Under the pieces are notes generated by a model, which did not search any database, had not been told where the DNA came from, and saw only the letters and a program-made list of their open reading frames with translations. This document shows positions 19,148 through 28,420 of a stretch of 64,000 bases of DNA, piece after piece. The translations under genes and the position numbers were made by a program. Source of the DNA: Mycolicibacterium austroafricanum. GTDB taxonomy: Bacteria > Actinomycetota > Actinomycetes > Mycobacteriales > Mycobacteriaceae. The stretch's first letter is position 1. Each line of letters begins with the position of its first letter. The stretch covers positions 1 through 64,000 of the forward strand of contig NZ_HG964453.1 in assembly GCF_000612725.1 (NCBI RefSeq). The letters are read 5' to 3'.

Positions 19148-20170
19148 GTGAGCTTCGACGTCCGGGACCTGTCCGTGCCGGTGCTCGTCGCCCCGATGGC
19201 AGGCGGACCCTCGACGCCCGAGCTTGCGGCGGCGGGCACGAACGCCGGCGGTCTGGGCTTCGTCGCCGCCGGCTACCTGACGGCCGACGCGTTCGCTGAA
19301 CGCGTGCGGGCCGCGCAACAGCTGACCACCGGGCCGCTTGGGGTGAATCTCTTTGTGCCGCAACCCAGTGCCGGCACTCCTGCGGCGGTCGCGGCCTATG
19401 CGGAGAGGTTGGCGGAGGAGGCGCGACGTTACGGCACCGAGCTCGGCGCCCCCCGGTTCGACGACGACCACTGGAACGCCAAGCTCGAGGTGGTGCTGGA
19501 CCTGAGGCCCGCGCTGGCGTCGTTCACGTTCGGGCTGCCCACCGTCGAGGAGCGGCGCCGTCTCAGCGCGGCCGGAATCGCCACGGCGGCAACGGTGACC
19601 ACGCCGGCCGAAGCGCGGCTGGCCGCCGACTGCGGCGTCGACATCCTGGTGGCACAGGGCCCGTCGGCGGGCGGGCACCGCGGGACCTTCGACCCGACCG
19701 CGACGCCCTCCGGGCAGCCACTGGACGAACTGCTGGCCGCGGTCACGGCCGACCACGCGATCCCCGTCGTCGCGGCGGGCGGCTTGATGACCGCCACCGA
19801 TATCCGCCGGGTCCGGCAGGCCGGCGCGGTCGCCGCGCAGCTCGGCACCGCGTTCCTGCTGTCCTACGAGGCGGGCAGCAGCCCGGTGCATCGGGCCGCG
19901 CTGATCGACCCGCAGTTCACCGAAACGGCTGTCACGAAAGCGTTTTCCGGACGGTACGCGCGGGGACTGCGCAACCGGTTCATCGTCGAGCACGAAGCGG
20001 AGGCGCCGTTCGGTTACCCCGAGGTGCATTACCTGACCAGCCCGCTTCGGGCCGCGGCGGTACGGGCCGGCGATCCGCAGGCGGTCAACATCTGGGCCGG
20101 CAGCGGGTTCCGGCAGGCCGGCGGCGGTTCGGTACGCGACATCATGGACACGTTGATCGGTCGAGACTGA
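19148..20170 (+). CDS. nitronate monooxygenase family flavoprotein
   Basis: 340 residues, FMN-binding TIM barrel of the nitronate monooxygenase (former 2-nitropropane dioxygenase) type. Visible marks are PMAGGPSTPELAAA at residues 15-30, GGLGFVAAGYL, VDILVAQGPSAGGHRG in the phosphate-binding half and IPVVAAGGLM. Known members oxidise alkyl nitronates such as propionate-3-nitronate, a toxic metabolite. The GTG start is taken because the family motif begins shortly after it. Its stop shares a base with the ATG of the amine oxidase gene, so the two are probably co-transcribed. Confidence 0.85.
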   Translation: MSFDVRDLSVPVLVAPMAGGPSTPELAAAGTNAGGLGFVAAGYLTADAFAERVRAAQQLTTGPLGVNLFVPQPSAGTPAAVAAYAERLAEEARRYGTELGAPRFDDDHWNAKLEVVLDLRPALASFTFGLPTVEERRRLSAAGIATAATVTTPAEARLAADCGVDILVAQGPSAGGHRGTFDPTATPSGQPLDELLAAVTADHAIPVVAAGGLMTATDIRRVRQAGAVAAQLGTAFLLSYEAGSSPVHRAALIDPQFTETAVTKAFSGRYARGLRNRFIVEHEAEAPFGYPEVHYLTSPLRAAAVRAGDPQAVNIWAGSGFRQAGGGSVRDIMDTLIGRD

Positions 20171-21507
20171 TGATCGCGCTGACCCGGCGGCAGTTCACGT
20201 TCGGACTCGGCGCAGTGGCGGCCACGCCGCTGCTCACCTCGTGCGGCGGTGGGGGCGACACGACGCGTGGGCACGTGGTGGTGGTCGGTGCGGGAATGTC
20301 CGGGCTGGCCGCCGCGCGACGCCTGACCGACGCCGGTGTGCCCGTGACGGTGGTGGAGGCCCGCTCCCGTATCGGCGGACGCACCTGGACGGACACCTCG
20401 CTGGGGCTGCCGGTCGACTTGGGGGCGGCCTGGATTCACGGTTCGCAGGGCAACCCGCTGACCGGCCTGGCTGCGCAGGCCGGCGCCCGCACGGTGGAGA
20501 CGAACTTCGATGACGTGGTTGTCCTGGACGGCGGGAGGGTGGTCGATCCTGCTGCGGTCGAGGAGGTTTCGCGCGACTGGGTGGGTGTCCTCGACGAGAT
20601 CGAACCGATGACCGCCGACGCCGGCCCCGATGCGTCACTGGCCGATGGACTGGTGCGGACGGGCGCCGATCTCGACGATCCACTGATGCAGTGGATGGTG
20701 TCCGCCGCGATCGGCGCCGAGTACGCGGCCGATCCCGAGGAGTTGGCGCTGCGCTGGTTCGGGCGCGAAGGAGAGTTCGACGGCCCCGATCTGATCCTGC
20801 CGGGCGGCTACCGGCAACTGATCGACCTTCTGGCACGGGATCTGGACATCCGGCTCGACGCCGAGGTCACCCGCATCGCGTACGACGACGCAGGCGTCAC
20901 CGTCGAGACCGCGCAGGAGGTGTTGCGGGCAGACAGGGTGATCGTCACCGTGCCGCTCGGCGTGCTCAAGGCCGACGTCATCGTGTTCGATCCGCCACTG
21001 CCGCAAGCCAAGCGCGCCGCCGTCGAACGGCTCGGGTTCGGGCTGCTCGACAAGGTGGTGCTGGTCTTCGACGAACCGTTCTGGACCGAGGCGTACGACA
21101 TTCACTCGGACATGCTGGGGATCGCCGGCGGGGCTCAGCCGGTCTCCGATCTGGTCAACGGGTTGCGGTTCACCGACGTCCCCCTGCTCGTGGGCTTGCG
21201 CGGCGGGGCGAACGCCCGCGCCCGCGAAGCGGATTCAGATCAGCAGACCGTTGGCGAGGTGTTGGCTGCGCTGCGGGCCCCCGACCCGGTGGGCGTCCTC
21301 GTCACGCGGTGGGCCGCCGACCCGTACGCCCGCGGGTCCTACAGCTTCCTGGCCGTGGGCTCGAGTCCCGCTGATCAACAGGCGCTCGCCGAACCGGTGG
21401 CGGACCGGGTCGCTTTCGCCGGTGAGGCCACCCATCCCGAGTTCTTCGCCACGGTGCACGGCGCCTATCTGAGCGGACTGCGGGAGGCCGACCGCATCCT
21501 GCGCTAG
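20170..21507 (+). CDS. exported FAD-dependent amine oxidase
   Basis: 445 residues. The N-terminus has a twin-arginine motif (TRRQFTFGLG) and a lipobox-like LLTSC, so the folded flavoprotein may be exported by Tat and lipid-anchored. The dinucleotide-binding motif VVVVGAGMSGLAAARRL follows, with ARSRIGGRTWT and the C-terminal FAD motif VAFAGEATHPEFFATVHGAY typical of flavin monoamine oxidases. Substrate may be a primary amine or polyamine. Translationally coupled to the nitronate monooxygenase gene; its stop overlaps the stop of the convergent gene at 21504 by four bases. Confidence 0.85.
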   Translation: MIALTRRQFTFGLGAVAATPLLTSCGGGGDTTRGHVVVVGAGMSGLAAARRLTDAGVPVTVVEARSRIGGRTWTDTSLGLPVDLGAAWIHGSQGNPLTGLAAQAGARTVETNFDDVVVLDGGRVVDPAAVEEVSRDWVGVLDEIEPMTADAGPDASLADGLVRTGADLDDPLMQWMVSAAIGAEYAADPEELALRWFGREGEFDGPDLILPGGYRQLIDLLARDLDIRLDAEVTRIAYDDAGVTVETAQEVLRADRVIVTVPLGVLKADVIVFDPPLPQAKRAAVERLGFGLLDKVVLVFDEPFWTEAYDIHSDMLGIAGGAQPVSDLVNGLRFTDVPLLVGLRGGANARAREADSDQQTVGEVLAALRAPDPVGVLVTRWAADPYARGSYSFLAVGSSPADQQALAEPVADRVAFAGEATHPEFFATVHGAYLSGLREADRILR

Positions 21508-22397
21508 CGCTGCTCCTCGACGACCACGTCGCCGGTCTCGGTCCGGGCGGTGACCACCGCCGCAGCGCTGCCCCGATCACGGGTCTGGGGCACCCGCACC
21601 ACCGTCGTGCCGTGCTCCATGCCTGTCGTCGCGTCGACGAAGTACGGCCCCGGCGGCGGCAGTGAGATGACGACGTCGCCGTGTTCGGTCTCGGCGTCCA
21701 CCGTCTTGGGGGCCTCGGAGAAGTCCACGTTGACGTCGCCGGTGGTGGTGGTCGCCCGGAACGAATCCGACACCGCGATCGGCTCCCGGGTGGTGATATC
21801 GCCGTGCTCGTTGGTGATTTCGATCCGGCGTGCCGAGCCGCTGAGGAAGACGGCCCCGTCGACGGTCCGCGCGTACAACTGGTCGATGTCTGCCTGGGCG
21901 AACACGACGCCGGTTTCCTGCTGGGTGGTCACGGTCAGCCGGCGGGCGAGTTCGGGGGGCAGCACCAGGGTGATCTCGCCGGCCCGTCCCCACTGCAGGA
22001 ATTCCGAGGGCTCGGCGTCGATCGTCACCCGGGCCGTGGTGCCGTCCGCGGTGACCGCCAACGGGTCTGAGCCCGCGCGGGTGGAGTTGACCATGCGCAT
22101 GTCCACCCGCGGATCACGGGCGGCCCGGTCGGTGGTGATGCGCACCGCCGCCGGGACGGAGCCGGTGTCGATGACCACCGAAGTCAGCGTGCGCGGCAGC
22201 GGCATGGAGTCCTTGACGACCCGGAATGTGCTGACCCCCAACGCCGCGGTGGTCAGTGCCGCCACGGTGCCGAGCACCAGGGCTGTGGCGGCGAGGATCA
22301 GCAGGACGCGGACGGCGGTGCGGCCGCCGGGGGACAGTGGCGGCGGTGGGGTTGCGGGGGCCGGCGGTGGGGCTGCGGCTGTCACAGAGGAGGTCAT
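21504..22397 (-). CDS. membrane-anchored DUF4097-like beta-repeat protein
   Basis: 297 residues. A Pro/Ala-rich cytoplasmic start is followed by one membrane helix (about residues 28-50) and an extracytoplasmic region made of short beta-strand repeats (for example TEHGDVVISLPPPGPYFVDA and TNEHGDITTREPIAVSDSF), as in DUF4097 proteins. No enzymatic motif is visible. It lies 18 bases after the response regulator gene in the kinase-regulator operon, so it may be an envelope sensor accessory or target of that system; this is inference from position. Confidence 0.7.
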   Translation of the reverse strand: MTSSVTAAAPPPAPATPPPPLSPGGRTAVRVLLILAATALVLGTVAALTTAALGVSTFRVVKDSMPLPRTLTSVVIDTGSVPAAVRITTDRAARDPRVDMRMVNSTRAGSDPLAVTADGTTARVTIDAEPSEFLQWGRAGEITLVLPPELARRLTVTTQQETGVVFAQADIDQLYARTVDGAVFLSGSARRIEITNEHGDITTREPIAVSDSFRATTTTGDVNVDFSEAPKTVDAETEHGDVVISLPPPGPYFVDATTGMEHGTTVVRVPQTRDRGSAAAVVTARTETGDVVVEEQR

Positions 22398-22415
22398 GGG
22401 AGTCCTTCCAGGGCT

Positions 22416-23054
22416 TCAGGAGTCGAGGTAGCGCAGCACCGCGAGAACGCGACGGTTCTCGTCAGGGGCGAGGTCGAGCTTGGTGAAGATCGAGGCGATG
22501 TGCTTCTCGGCCGAACCGACCGACATGTGCAGGGCCGCGGCGATGGCGGAGTTGGTCTTGCCCTCCGCCATCAGCTGCAGCACCTCGTGCTCGCGCGGTG
22601 TCAGCGCGTCGAGCGCGTTACGGCGCCGGGAACGGACCAGGATCTGGGAGACCACCTCCGGATCGAGCACCGTTCCGCCGGAACCCACCACCTCGACCGC
22701 ATCGAGGAAAGCCGGGACGTCGGCCACCCGGTCTTTCAGTAGATACCCGAAACCCCTTGTGTCGGAGGCGATCAGGTCTGCCGCGTAGCGCTCCTCGACG
22801 TAGTGGGACAGCACCAGCACCGGCGACTCCGGGTTCTGGCTGCGCAGCAGCGCCGCCGCCCGGATGCCCTCGTCGGTGAAGGTCGGTGGCATCCGGACGT
22901 CCAGGATGGCCAGGTCGGGCCGTTCGTCGTTGACCAGGCGCAGCAGGTTGGTCGCGTCGGGAACCCCCGCAACCACCTGGTGGCCGGCATCGGTGAGGAT
23001 CCGCTCGATGCCTGCGCGCAGCAGGGCCGAATCCTCGGCGATCACGATCCGCAT
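22416..23054 (-). CDS. NarL/LuxR-family response regulator
   Basis: 212 residues. Receiver domain with the acidic pocket VIAEDSALLR, the phosphorylated Asp in LAILDVRMPP (about residue 52), the Ser switch in VLVLSHY and the conserved Lys in YLLKDRV. C-terminal LuxR helix-turn-helix LTPREHEVLQLMAEGKTNSA, then VGSAEKHIASIFTKL. It would be phosphorylated by the kinase encoded just upstream, whose reading frame it overlaps by 13 bases, and bind DNA as a dimer. Target promoters are unknown; autoregulation and control of the DUF4097 gene are likely. Confidence 0.92.
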   Translation of the reverse strand: MRIVIAEDSALLRAGIERILTDAGHQVVAGVPDATNLLRLVNDERPDLAILDVRMPPTFTDEGIRAAALLRSQNPESPVLVLSHYVEERYAADLIASDTRGFGYLLKDRVADVPAFLDAVEVVGSGGTVLDPEVVSQILVRSRRRNALDALTPREHEVLQLMAEGKTNSAIAAALHMSVGSAEKHIASIFTKLDLAPDENRRVLAVLRYLDS

Positions 23055-24379
23055 GGCAGCACCGCGGTGACGATGGTGGGTCCGGTGACCGGGCTGGACA
23101 CCGAGAAGGTTCCCCGCGCGGCCCGCACCCGTTCGTCGAGCCCGCGCAGGCCGGTGGCGTCCATATCGCCGTCGTCTCCGACGATCCGCGCGCCCCCGCG
23201 CCCGTCGTCGAACACGCTGACGTGCAACTGGTTCGCGGATTCGTCGAGGCGGACGGTGACCGCTGCGTGCGAGGCCCCGGAATGTCTGCTGACGTTCGTC
23301 AGCGCCTCAGCGACGACGAAGTAGGCGCAGGCCTCGACCTCGTCCGGTAGCCGGTGCGGCAGGTGCACGCTCAGCGTGGTCGGCACACCGGAGTTCGCGG
23401 ACCGCTGCACCACCGAGGACAGCGCGGCGTCCAGTCCGCGGTCGGAGAGGATGGTCGGCGCGATTCCGCGCACGACGTTGCGCAGCTCCACAAGAGCGTT
23501 CTTGGCGTCGTCGTGCGCCTCGGCGATCAGTGCCTTGGCGGCGGGCAGGTCGGAGTCCAGCTTGGTCTGGGCCAGGCCGATCGTCATCGCCAGCGACACC
23601 AGTCGCGGTTGCACGCTGTCGTGCAGATCGCGCTCGATGCGGTGCCGCTCGGTCTGTGCCGACGTCACTGCGCCCTGCCTGGCGTCGGCCAACGCGGTCA
23701 CCTGGTGCTGCAGTTCGGCGGTCGACGACGGGGGTAACAGCCAGCGGTCGATCATCGCGTCCAGCGTCGGCGCGAACGCCACCAGCGCGGCCGCCGCGGC
23801 CAGCGCCACCAGGGCAAGCAGCCACGCGAGCGGTGTCGGCAGGAACGACAGACCGGCCTCGGGATCGCTGTGGCCGATGGCGATCGCGGCGGCGGGCGCG
23901 AGGAACGCGAATACCGTCAACGCGAACGCCAGCCCTGTGACCAGGGCGTCGTATGCCATGCGGAGGTAATGGTGCGCCACCGTCTTCCAGAAGCGGGCGC
24001 TGCTGAGGTCCAGCCACAGCTGGTGGGCCCAGCGCTGAAACCCGGTGTAGTGCGACAGGGCACGCGGCGGAACGGGGATGCCCATGCCGAACACGGCTTC
24101 GCTGCGCACCCGCTCGACGTGGTCCACGCCGCGGATCAGGTAGATGAACACCACGCCGGCCAGCAGGAACCCGATGACACTGGGTATCGATGAAACGGCG
24201 ATCACCAGAATTCCCAACGGAACCCAGAACCATACGGACGCGATCGCGCCGCCGACCAGCAGCGACGCGCTCGCGGCGACACCGAGTGTCCGGGGGCGGG
24301 GCGGTGCGGCGCCGGCGTGGTCGTGCGAGCTCACCGGGACCCGATCGGTGGCAGCGTCGGCGTGAGTGACTGCGGTCAT
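23042..24379 (-). CDS. sensor histidine kinase (HisKA_3 type)
   Basis: 445 residues. The N-terminal half has four hydrophobic segments in two pairs (about 30-85 and 140-205), an arrangement seen in kinases with the actinobacterial putative sensor domain. The dimerisation/phosphoacceptor helix carries the H-box ERHRIERDLHDSVQPRLVSL; the ATPase domain shows the N-box EALTNVSRHSGA and the G-boxes FDDGRGGA and GLRGLDERV. It autophosphorylates and passes phosphate to the overlapping response regulator. First gene of the three-gene operon, divergent from the transporter at 24541. Confidence 0.9.
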   Translation of the reverse strand: MTAVTHADAATDRVPVSSHDHAGAAPPRPRTLGVAASASLLVGGAIASVWFWVPLGILVIAVSSIPSVIGFLLAGVVFIYLIRGVDHVERVRSEAVFGMGIPVPPRALSHYTGFQRWAHQLWLDLSSARFWKTVAHHYLRMAYDALVTGLAFALTVFAFLAPAAAIAIGHSDPEAGLSFLPTPLAWLLALVALAAAAALVAFAPTLDAMIDRWLLPPSSTAELQHQVTALADARQGAVTSAQTERHRIERDLHDSVQPRLVSLAMTIGLAQTKLDSDLPAAKALIAEAHDDAKNALVELRNVVRGIAPTILSDRGLDAALSSVVQRSANSGVPTTLSVHLPHRLPDEVEACAYFVVAEALTNVSRHSGASHAAVTVRLDESANQLHVSVFDDGRGGARIVGDDGDMDATGLRGLDERVRAARGTFSVSSPVTGPTIVTAVLPCGS

Positions 24380-24540
24380 GTCTCCAACCTATGGATCCGG
24401 CCGCGACGGCGACACAGCGTTTTCCCGCGATTGCCCCGGGGGAAAACCCCCACTTCGGCGCCGCGAACGCATGACAACACACCGACACGCCGGTCGAGGG
24501 TGGCGGTGGGCGCGCGCCGGCGGCTGACCATACTGCTCTG

Positions 24541-25665
24541 ATGACGAACCCGCCGCCGACGATCCTCGGCTACCTCGGGCCGAACTGGTTCGCCTCGGTG
24601 ATGGGCACCGGCATCGTCGCGACCGCCGGCGCGTCGCTGCCGGTTCACGTCCCGGGCCTGCGCGGGTTCGCGTTGGTGGTGTGGGTCCTCTCGGCGCTGT
24701 GGCTGCTGGTGCTGATCTTCGCGACGTTCGCGCACTGGCTGCGCAACCCGGTGGTGGCCCGCAGCCATGTCCGCAACCCGCAGATGGCGCACTTCTACGG
24801 CGCCGCTCCGATGGCGTTGCTGACCGTCGGTTCCGGCGCGCTGCTGGTCGGCAGGGACCTGATCGGGGAGCGGGCGGCGGTCGACCTGGCGTGGGTGCTC
24901 TGGACGACGGGCACGCTCGGCGCCCTGTTCACCGCGATGACCATCCCGTACCTGATGTTCACCCAGTACCGCGTCGAACCTGACGCGGCGTTCGGCGGCT
25001 GGCTGATGCCCGTCGTGCCGCCGATGGTGGCCGCCGCGACCGGTAGTCTGCTCATCCCGCACATGGCCGAGGGCCCCGGCCGCGCCACGATGCTGTACGG
25101 CTGTTACGCGATGTTCGGCCTGTCACTCGTCGCGTCACTGATCATCATCACGATGGTGTGGAGCCGCTTGGCGCACTACGGAACCTCGGGCACCGCGCGC
25201 GTGCCCACGCTGTGGATCGTGCTCGGTCCGCTCGGCCAATCGATCACTGTGGCAGGGCTTCTCGGCACGGACGCGGCGCTGGCGGTCGACGCTCGCCTCG
25301 CCGACGGGATGGCCGTCTTCGCCGTGCTCTACGGCGTCCCGGTATGGGGCTTCGCCGTGCTGTGGATCGCGCTCGCCGCGGCGTTGACCGTGCGCACGCT
25401 GCGCCGCGGCATGCCGTTCGCGTTGACCTGGTGGAGCCTGACGTTCCCGGTGGGCACCTTCGTCACCGGCACCGCGCAGCTCGCGCTGCACACCGGCCTG
25501 CCCGCCTTCCGCTACGCCGCGGCCGTCGCCTACCTCGGGCTGCTGTGCACATGGCTGCTGGTCGCGGTGCGCACGGTGCGCGGCGGATTGCGGGGCGGCC
25601 TGTTCGCGCCCCCCGCCGCGGGTCAGATCCGGGCCTACAAAGACCCGCCGACCGCGACGGGCTGA
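24541..25665 (+). CDS. TDT-family transporter (TehA/SLAC1-like)
   Basis: 374 residues, about ten hydrophobic segments. The start GYLGPNWFASVMGTGIVATA is the first helix signature of the tellurite-resistance/dicarboxylate transporter family, which includes TehA, the Mae1 malate carrier, plant SLAC1 channels and Ssu1 sulfite exporters. Substrate is therefore an anion, but which one cannot be read. It is divergent from the sensor kinase with 161 bases between, so regulation by that two-component system is possible. Confidence 0.8.
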   Translation: MTNPPPTILGYLGPNWFASVMGTGIVATAGASLPVHVPGLRGFALVVWVLSALWLLVLIFATFAHWLRNPVVARSHVRNPQMAHFYGAAPMALLTVGSGALLVGRDLIGERAAVDLAWVLWTTGTLGALFTAMTIPYLMFTQYRVEPDAAFGGWLMPVVPPMVAAATGSLLIPHMAEGPGRATMLYGCYAMFGLSLVASLIIITMVWSRLAHYGTSGTARVPTLWIVLGPLGQSITVAGLLGTDAALAVDARLADGMAVFAVLYGVPVWGFAVLWIALAAALTVRTLRRGMPFALTWWSLTFPVGTFVTGTAQLALHTGLPAFRYAAAVAYLGLLCTWLLVAVRTVRGGLRGGLFAPPAAGQIRAYKDPPTATG

Positions 25666-25699
25666 CCTTCCCTGCACCCGGCATGCCAGAATCGCCGTC

Positions 25700-26593
25700 G
25701 TGCGTATCGGGATGACGATGCCGGTGATGGAGCCCGACCTTGACCGCGCGACGCTCAGATCCTGGGCGCAGCTGGTCGACGGGGGCCCGTTCTCCTCGCT
25801 GTGCTGGGGTGAGCGGATCGCGTTCGACAACCCGGAGAGCCTGACCCTTCTCGGTGCGCTGGCCGCCTGGACCGACCGGGTGCGGTTGGTGACGACCGTG
25901 GTCATCCCGCAGCTGCACGACCCGGTGATGCTGGCCAAACAGCTGGCCACCGGTGACATGCTGTGCGGCGGACGGCTGACCGTCGGCATCGGGGTGGGCG
26001 GACGCCACGAGGACTACCGCGCCGTCGGCGTGGATCCGGCGACCCAGACGATGCGGCAGATGGCCGAACGGGTGGCGGTCATGAAACGGGTGTGGGCGGG
26101 CGAGAAGGTCACCGAATCCACGCTGCCCGTCGGCCCGCCGCCGGTGCAGCCGGGTGGTCCGGAGCTCCACGTCGGAACGCTGGGCCCCAAGACGGTGCGC
26201 AGCGCGGCCGCCTGGGCGGACGGACTGGCGGGCATCACAATGGACCTGGCCGTCGACAAACAGGGCGAGTTGTTCGACGTCGCCCGCGACGCGTGGCAGC
26301 AGGCGGGCAAGGGCAAGCCGCATCTGGCGACGTCGTTCTGGTTCGCCATCGGCGACGGCGACGCGCCACGCGCCCAGGTGCACCGTCACCTCTTGCGGTA
26401 CATGAACTGGATTCCCGCCGAGTTCGTCGACGCGTTGGCCCCGACCACCGGTTTCGCCGGCACGGCCGACGACCTGCGCGAGGTGCTGCAGCGCTTCGCC
26501 GACATCGGCACCGACGAGGTGCACCTGATCCCCACGAGTCAGGACATCGACCAGGTGCGCCGGGTGGCCGAGGTGATCGACGACTTTTCCTGA
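25700..26593 (+). CDS. LLM-class (probably F420-dependent) oxidoreductase
   Basis: 297 residues, luciferase-like TIM barrel. N-terminal RIGMTMPVMEPDL, the loop WTDRVRLVTTVVIPQLHDPV, then the signature GGRLTVGIGVGGRHEDYRAV. In mycobacteria most such proteins use the deazaflavin F420 rather than FMN, and lack of an obvious flavin reductase neighbour agrees, but cofactor cannot be fixed from sequence. Reaction unknown. GTG start at 25700, 34 bases after the transporter gene and possibly in the same transcript. Confidence 0.8.
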   Translation: MRIGMTMPVMEPDLDRATLRSWAQLVDGGPFSSLCWGERIAFDNPESLTLLGALAAWTDRVRLVTTVVIPQLHDPVMLAKQLATGDMLCGGRLTVGIGVGGRHEDYRAVGVDPATQTMRQMAERVAVMKRVWAGEKVTESTLPVGPPPVQPGGPELHVGTLGPKTVRSAAAWADGLAGITMDLAVDKQGELFDVARDAWQQAGKGKPHLATSFWFAIGDGDAPRAQVHRHLLRYMNWIPAEFVDALAPTTGFAGTADDLREVLQRFADIGTDEVHLIPTSQDIDQVRRVAEVIDDFS

Positions 26594-26615
26594 GCTGCGA
26601 TGGCAAGCTCGGGGT

Positions 26616-27290
26616 ATGGAGACCGCCAAGGCCCTGCCGCCGATCGTGTCGCGTAGCGAGTGGGAGAGGGCGCGCGCTGAACTGCTGGTGCGGGAGAAGG
26701 AACTCTTCCGGCTCAAGGATGCGGTCAGCGCGGCACGCCGGCGCTTGCCGATGGTGCTGATCGACACGCCCTACCTGTTCGACACCGAGGCGGGTCCGCT
26801 GACGCTGCTGGACCTGTTCGAGGGGCGCAGCCAGCTGATCATGCAGCACTTCATGTTCGGATCCGACTGGGACGAAGGATGTTCCGGCTGCTCAATGATG
26901 GCCGACCACATCGGCCCGCTGTCGCATCTGTACGCCAAGGACACCTCACTGGTGCTGGTGTCGCACGCCCCGGTCGGCAAGTTGGTCGCGTTCAAGGACC
27001 GGATGGGCTGGGATCTGCCGTGGGTGTCGTCGGGGCGGACGACGTTCAACGAGGACTTCCACACCACCGTCGACGGTCAGGAGCGCCACTCGATCAGCGT
27101 GTTTCTGCGCGACGGTGACCGGGTGTTCCACACCTGGCAGACGTTCGACCGCGGTGAGGAACCGTTCATGATGGTGTTCGATCTGCTCGACCTCACTCCG
27201 TACGGGCGGCAGGAGAACTGGGAGGACTCCCCTCCGGGGTGGCCGCAGCAACCGCCCTATGAGTGGATTCGGCTGCACGACGCGTACTGA
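26616..27290 (+). CDS. DUF899 family thioredoxin-fold protein
   Basis: 224 residues. It has the family marks at the N-terminus (ARAELLVREKELFRLKDAV), LFEGRSQLIMQHFMFG, and the GCSGCS motif at about residue 90 that corresponds to a thioredoxin-like CxxC. It ends with PPYEWIRLHDAY, the typical DUF899 terminus, so the gene is complete. No biochemical role is established for most members; a redox function is likely. Its 3' end overlaps the convergent secreted-protein gene by 98 bases. Confidence 0.82.
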   Translation: METAKALPPIVSRSEWERARAELLVREKELFRLKDAVSAARRRLPMVLIDTPYLFDTEAGPLTLLDLFEGRSQLIMQHFMFGSDWDEGCSGCSMMADHIGPLSHLYAKDTSLVLVSHAPVGKLVAFKDRMGWDLPWVSSGRTTFNEDFHTTVDGQERHSISVFLRDGDRVFHTWQTFDRGEEPFMMVFDLLDLTPYGRQENWEDSPPGWPQQPPYEWIRLHDAY

Positions 27291-28314
27291 CCTCGGCGGG
27301 GACGCCGTCCTCGGAGGCGGTGGTGTCCGACGGGTCGATCATGGCCGCCGCGTCCGAAGGTGTGTCCGCCGTGGACGTTTCGGGCGCGGGTTCGGAAGCT
27401 GCGAGGACGTCGAGGTCGTCGAGGACGTCGCCCCGCAGTTCGACGGCACCAGGTGCGGCCGGTTCGTTGCCGTCCGCCGGGACCCGGTCGTCGTCGACGG
27501 GCACATCAGCATCCTCGCCGGGCGGTGAAGGTACCGCGTCCGTCGAGTCCACGTCTGCCTCGTCGACCGGGCCGGCGTCCGGTTCGGCTGGGGCAGTTGT
27601 CGGATAGCGCGACATCTGTTCCGCGACGAGCTGGGTTCGATCGATGACGGTGGCTGCCGGTCCGACCGGCAGGAACCCGTTCTCGACCGTGAGGAATCCC
27701 GGGATGGCGAGCGGCACAGCCTCATTCGGGATGACCGTACCGTTGAGGAACCCGTTCACGATCCACCCGGGAACGTTGACGATGGCATCGACGAGCTCGA
27801 CCACGTCGAGATGGGCGACCGCGCGCACGATGTCGGCGACAGCGAAGGCAGCCGACACCACGGTGCTCACCACGGGCAGCACAACGCTGATCGTGAGCGC
27901 AGGCAGGGCCGCGACCAGGCCGGCCGCCACCGTCACCACGTTGCGCGACGCGGTGGCGACCGCATCACCGATGGGGGCGAGGATCTCGGTGGGCGGGTAC
28001 TCGCCCCGCAGCACTCCGGAGACCGTTTCCACCAGATCGGAGACGAAGGCAACCTGATTGCCCACCGCGACCTGGGCGACCGGAAACGGTTGCGCGGAGA
28101 ACGCCCCCCACAGTCCGCCGACGTTTCTCGTCGTCTCCACGACGATGTGGCGATAAAAGTCCGCGGGCTTGATGACCGCTGTGGTGGCCGCCAGATGCAC
28201 GTCCCGGGATGCCGGGGAAATCCCGGTGGTGGGGAGGGCTGGAGCGGCCGCGATTGTGCTCGTGGCCAGCAGGGTCACCCCTGCGACGCGAATCGTGCGA
28301 ACGGCGACCTGCAT
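27193..28314 (-). CDS. secreted protein of the RDVHLAATT group (possibly GjpA-like)
   Basis: 373 residues from the ATG at 28314 (MQVAVRTIRVAG); an upstream in-frame GTG is less likely. Signal peptide to about residue 27, then SRDVHLAATT, a hydrophobic alanine/valine-rich middle with several amphipathic helices, and an acidic low-complexity tail of about 140 residues. The same SRDVHLAATT sequence after the signal peptide occurs in the protein at 34051-35265. The layout recalls mycobacterial secreted proteins annotated as GjpA-like porins, but I am not certain of that relation. Function unknown. The tail-coding end overlaps the DUF899 gene on the other strand. Confidence 0.65.
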   Translation of the reverse strand: MQVAVRTIRVAGVTLLATSTIAAAPALPTTGISPASRDVHLAATTAVIKPADFYRHIVVETTRNVGGLWGAFSAQPFPVAQVAVGNQVAFVSDLVETVSGVLRGEYPPTEILAPIGDAVATASRNVVTVAAGLVAALPALTISVVLPVVSTVVSAAFAVADIVRAVAHLDVVELVDAIVNVPGWIVNGFLNGTVIPNEAVPLAIPGFLTVENGFLPVGPAATVIDRTQLVAEQMSRYPTTAPAEPDAGPVDEADVDSTDAVPSPPGEDADVPVDDDRVPADGNEPAAPGAVELRGDVLDDLDVLAASEPAPETSTADTPSDAAAMIDPSDTTASEDGVPAEVSTRRAAESTHRAVAAATPEGSPPSSPAARTE

Positions 28315-28420
28315 GGATCCTCCGCGGGACCGCTGCGGTGACGCCGACGCCACCGCATGACCGCCTCAGCGTGACACGGGGTCGTGGGCCGAAACAGGGG
28401 CCAAAGGCCTGAAGGTGGCG

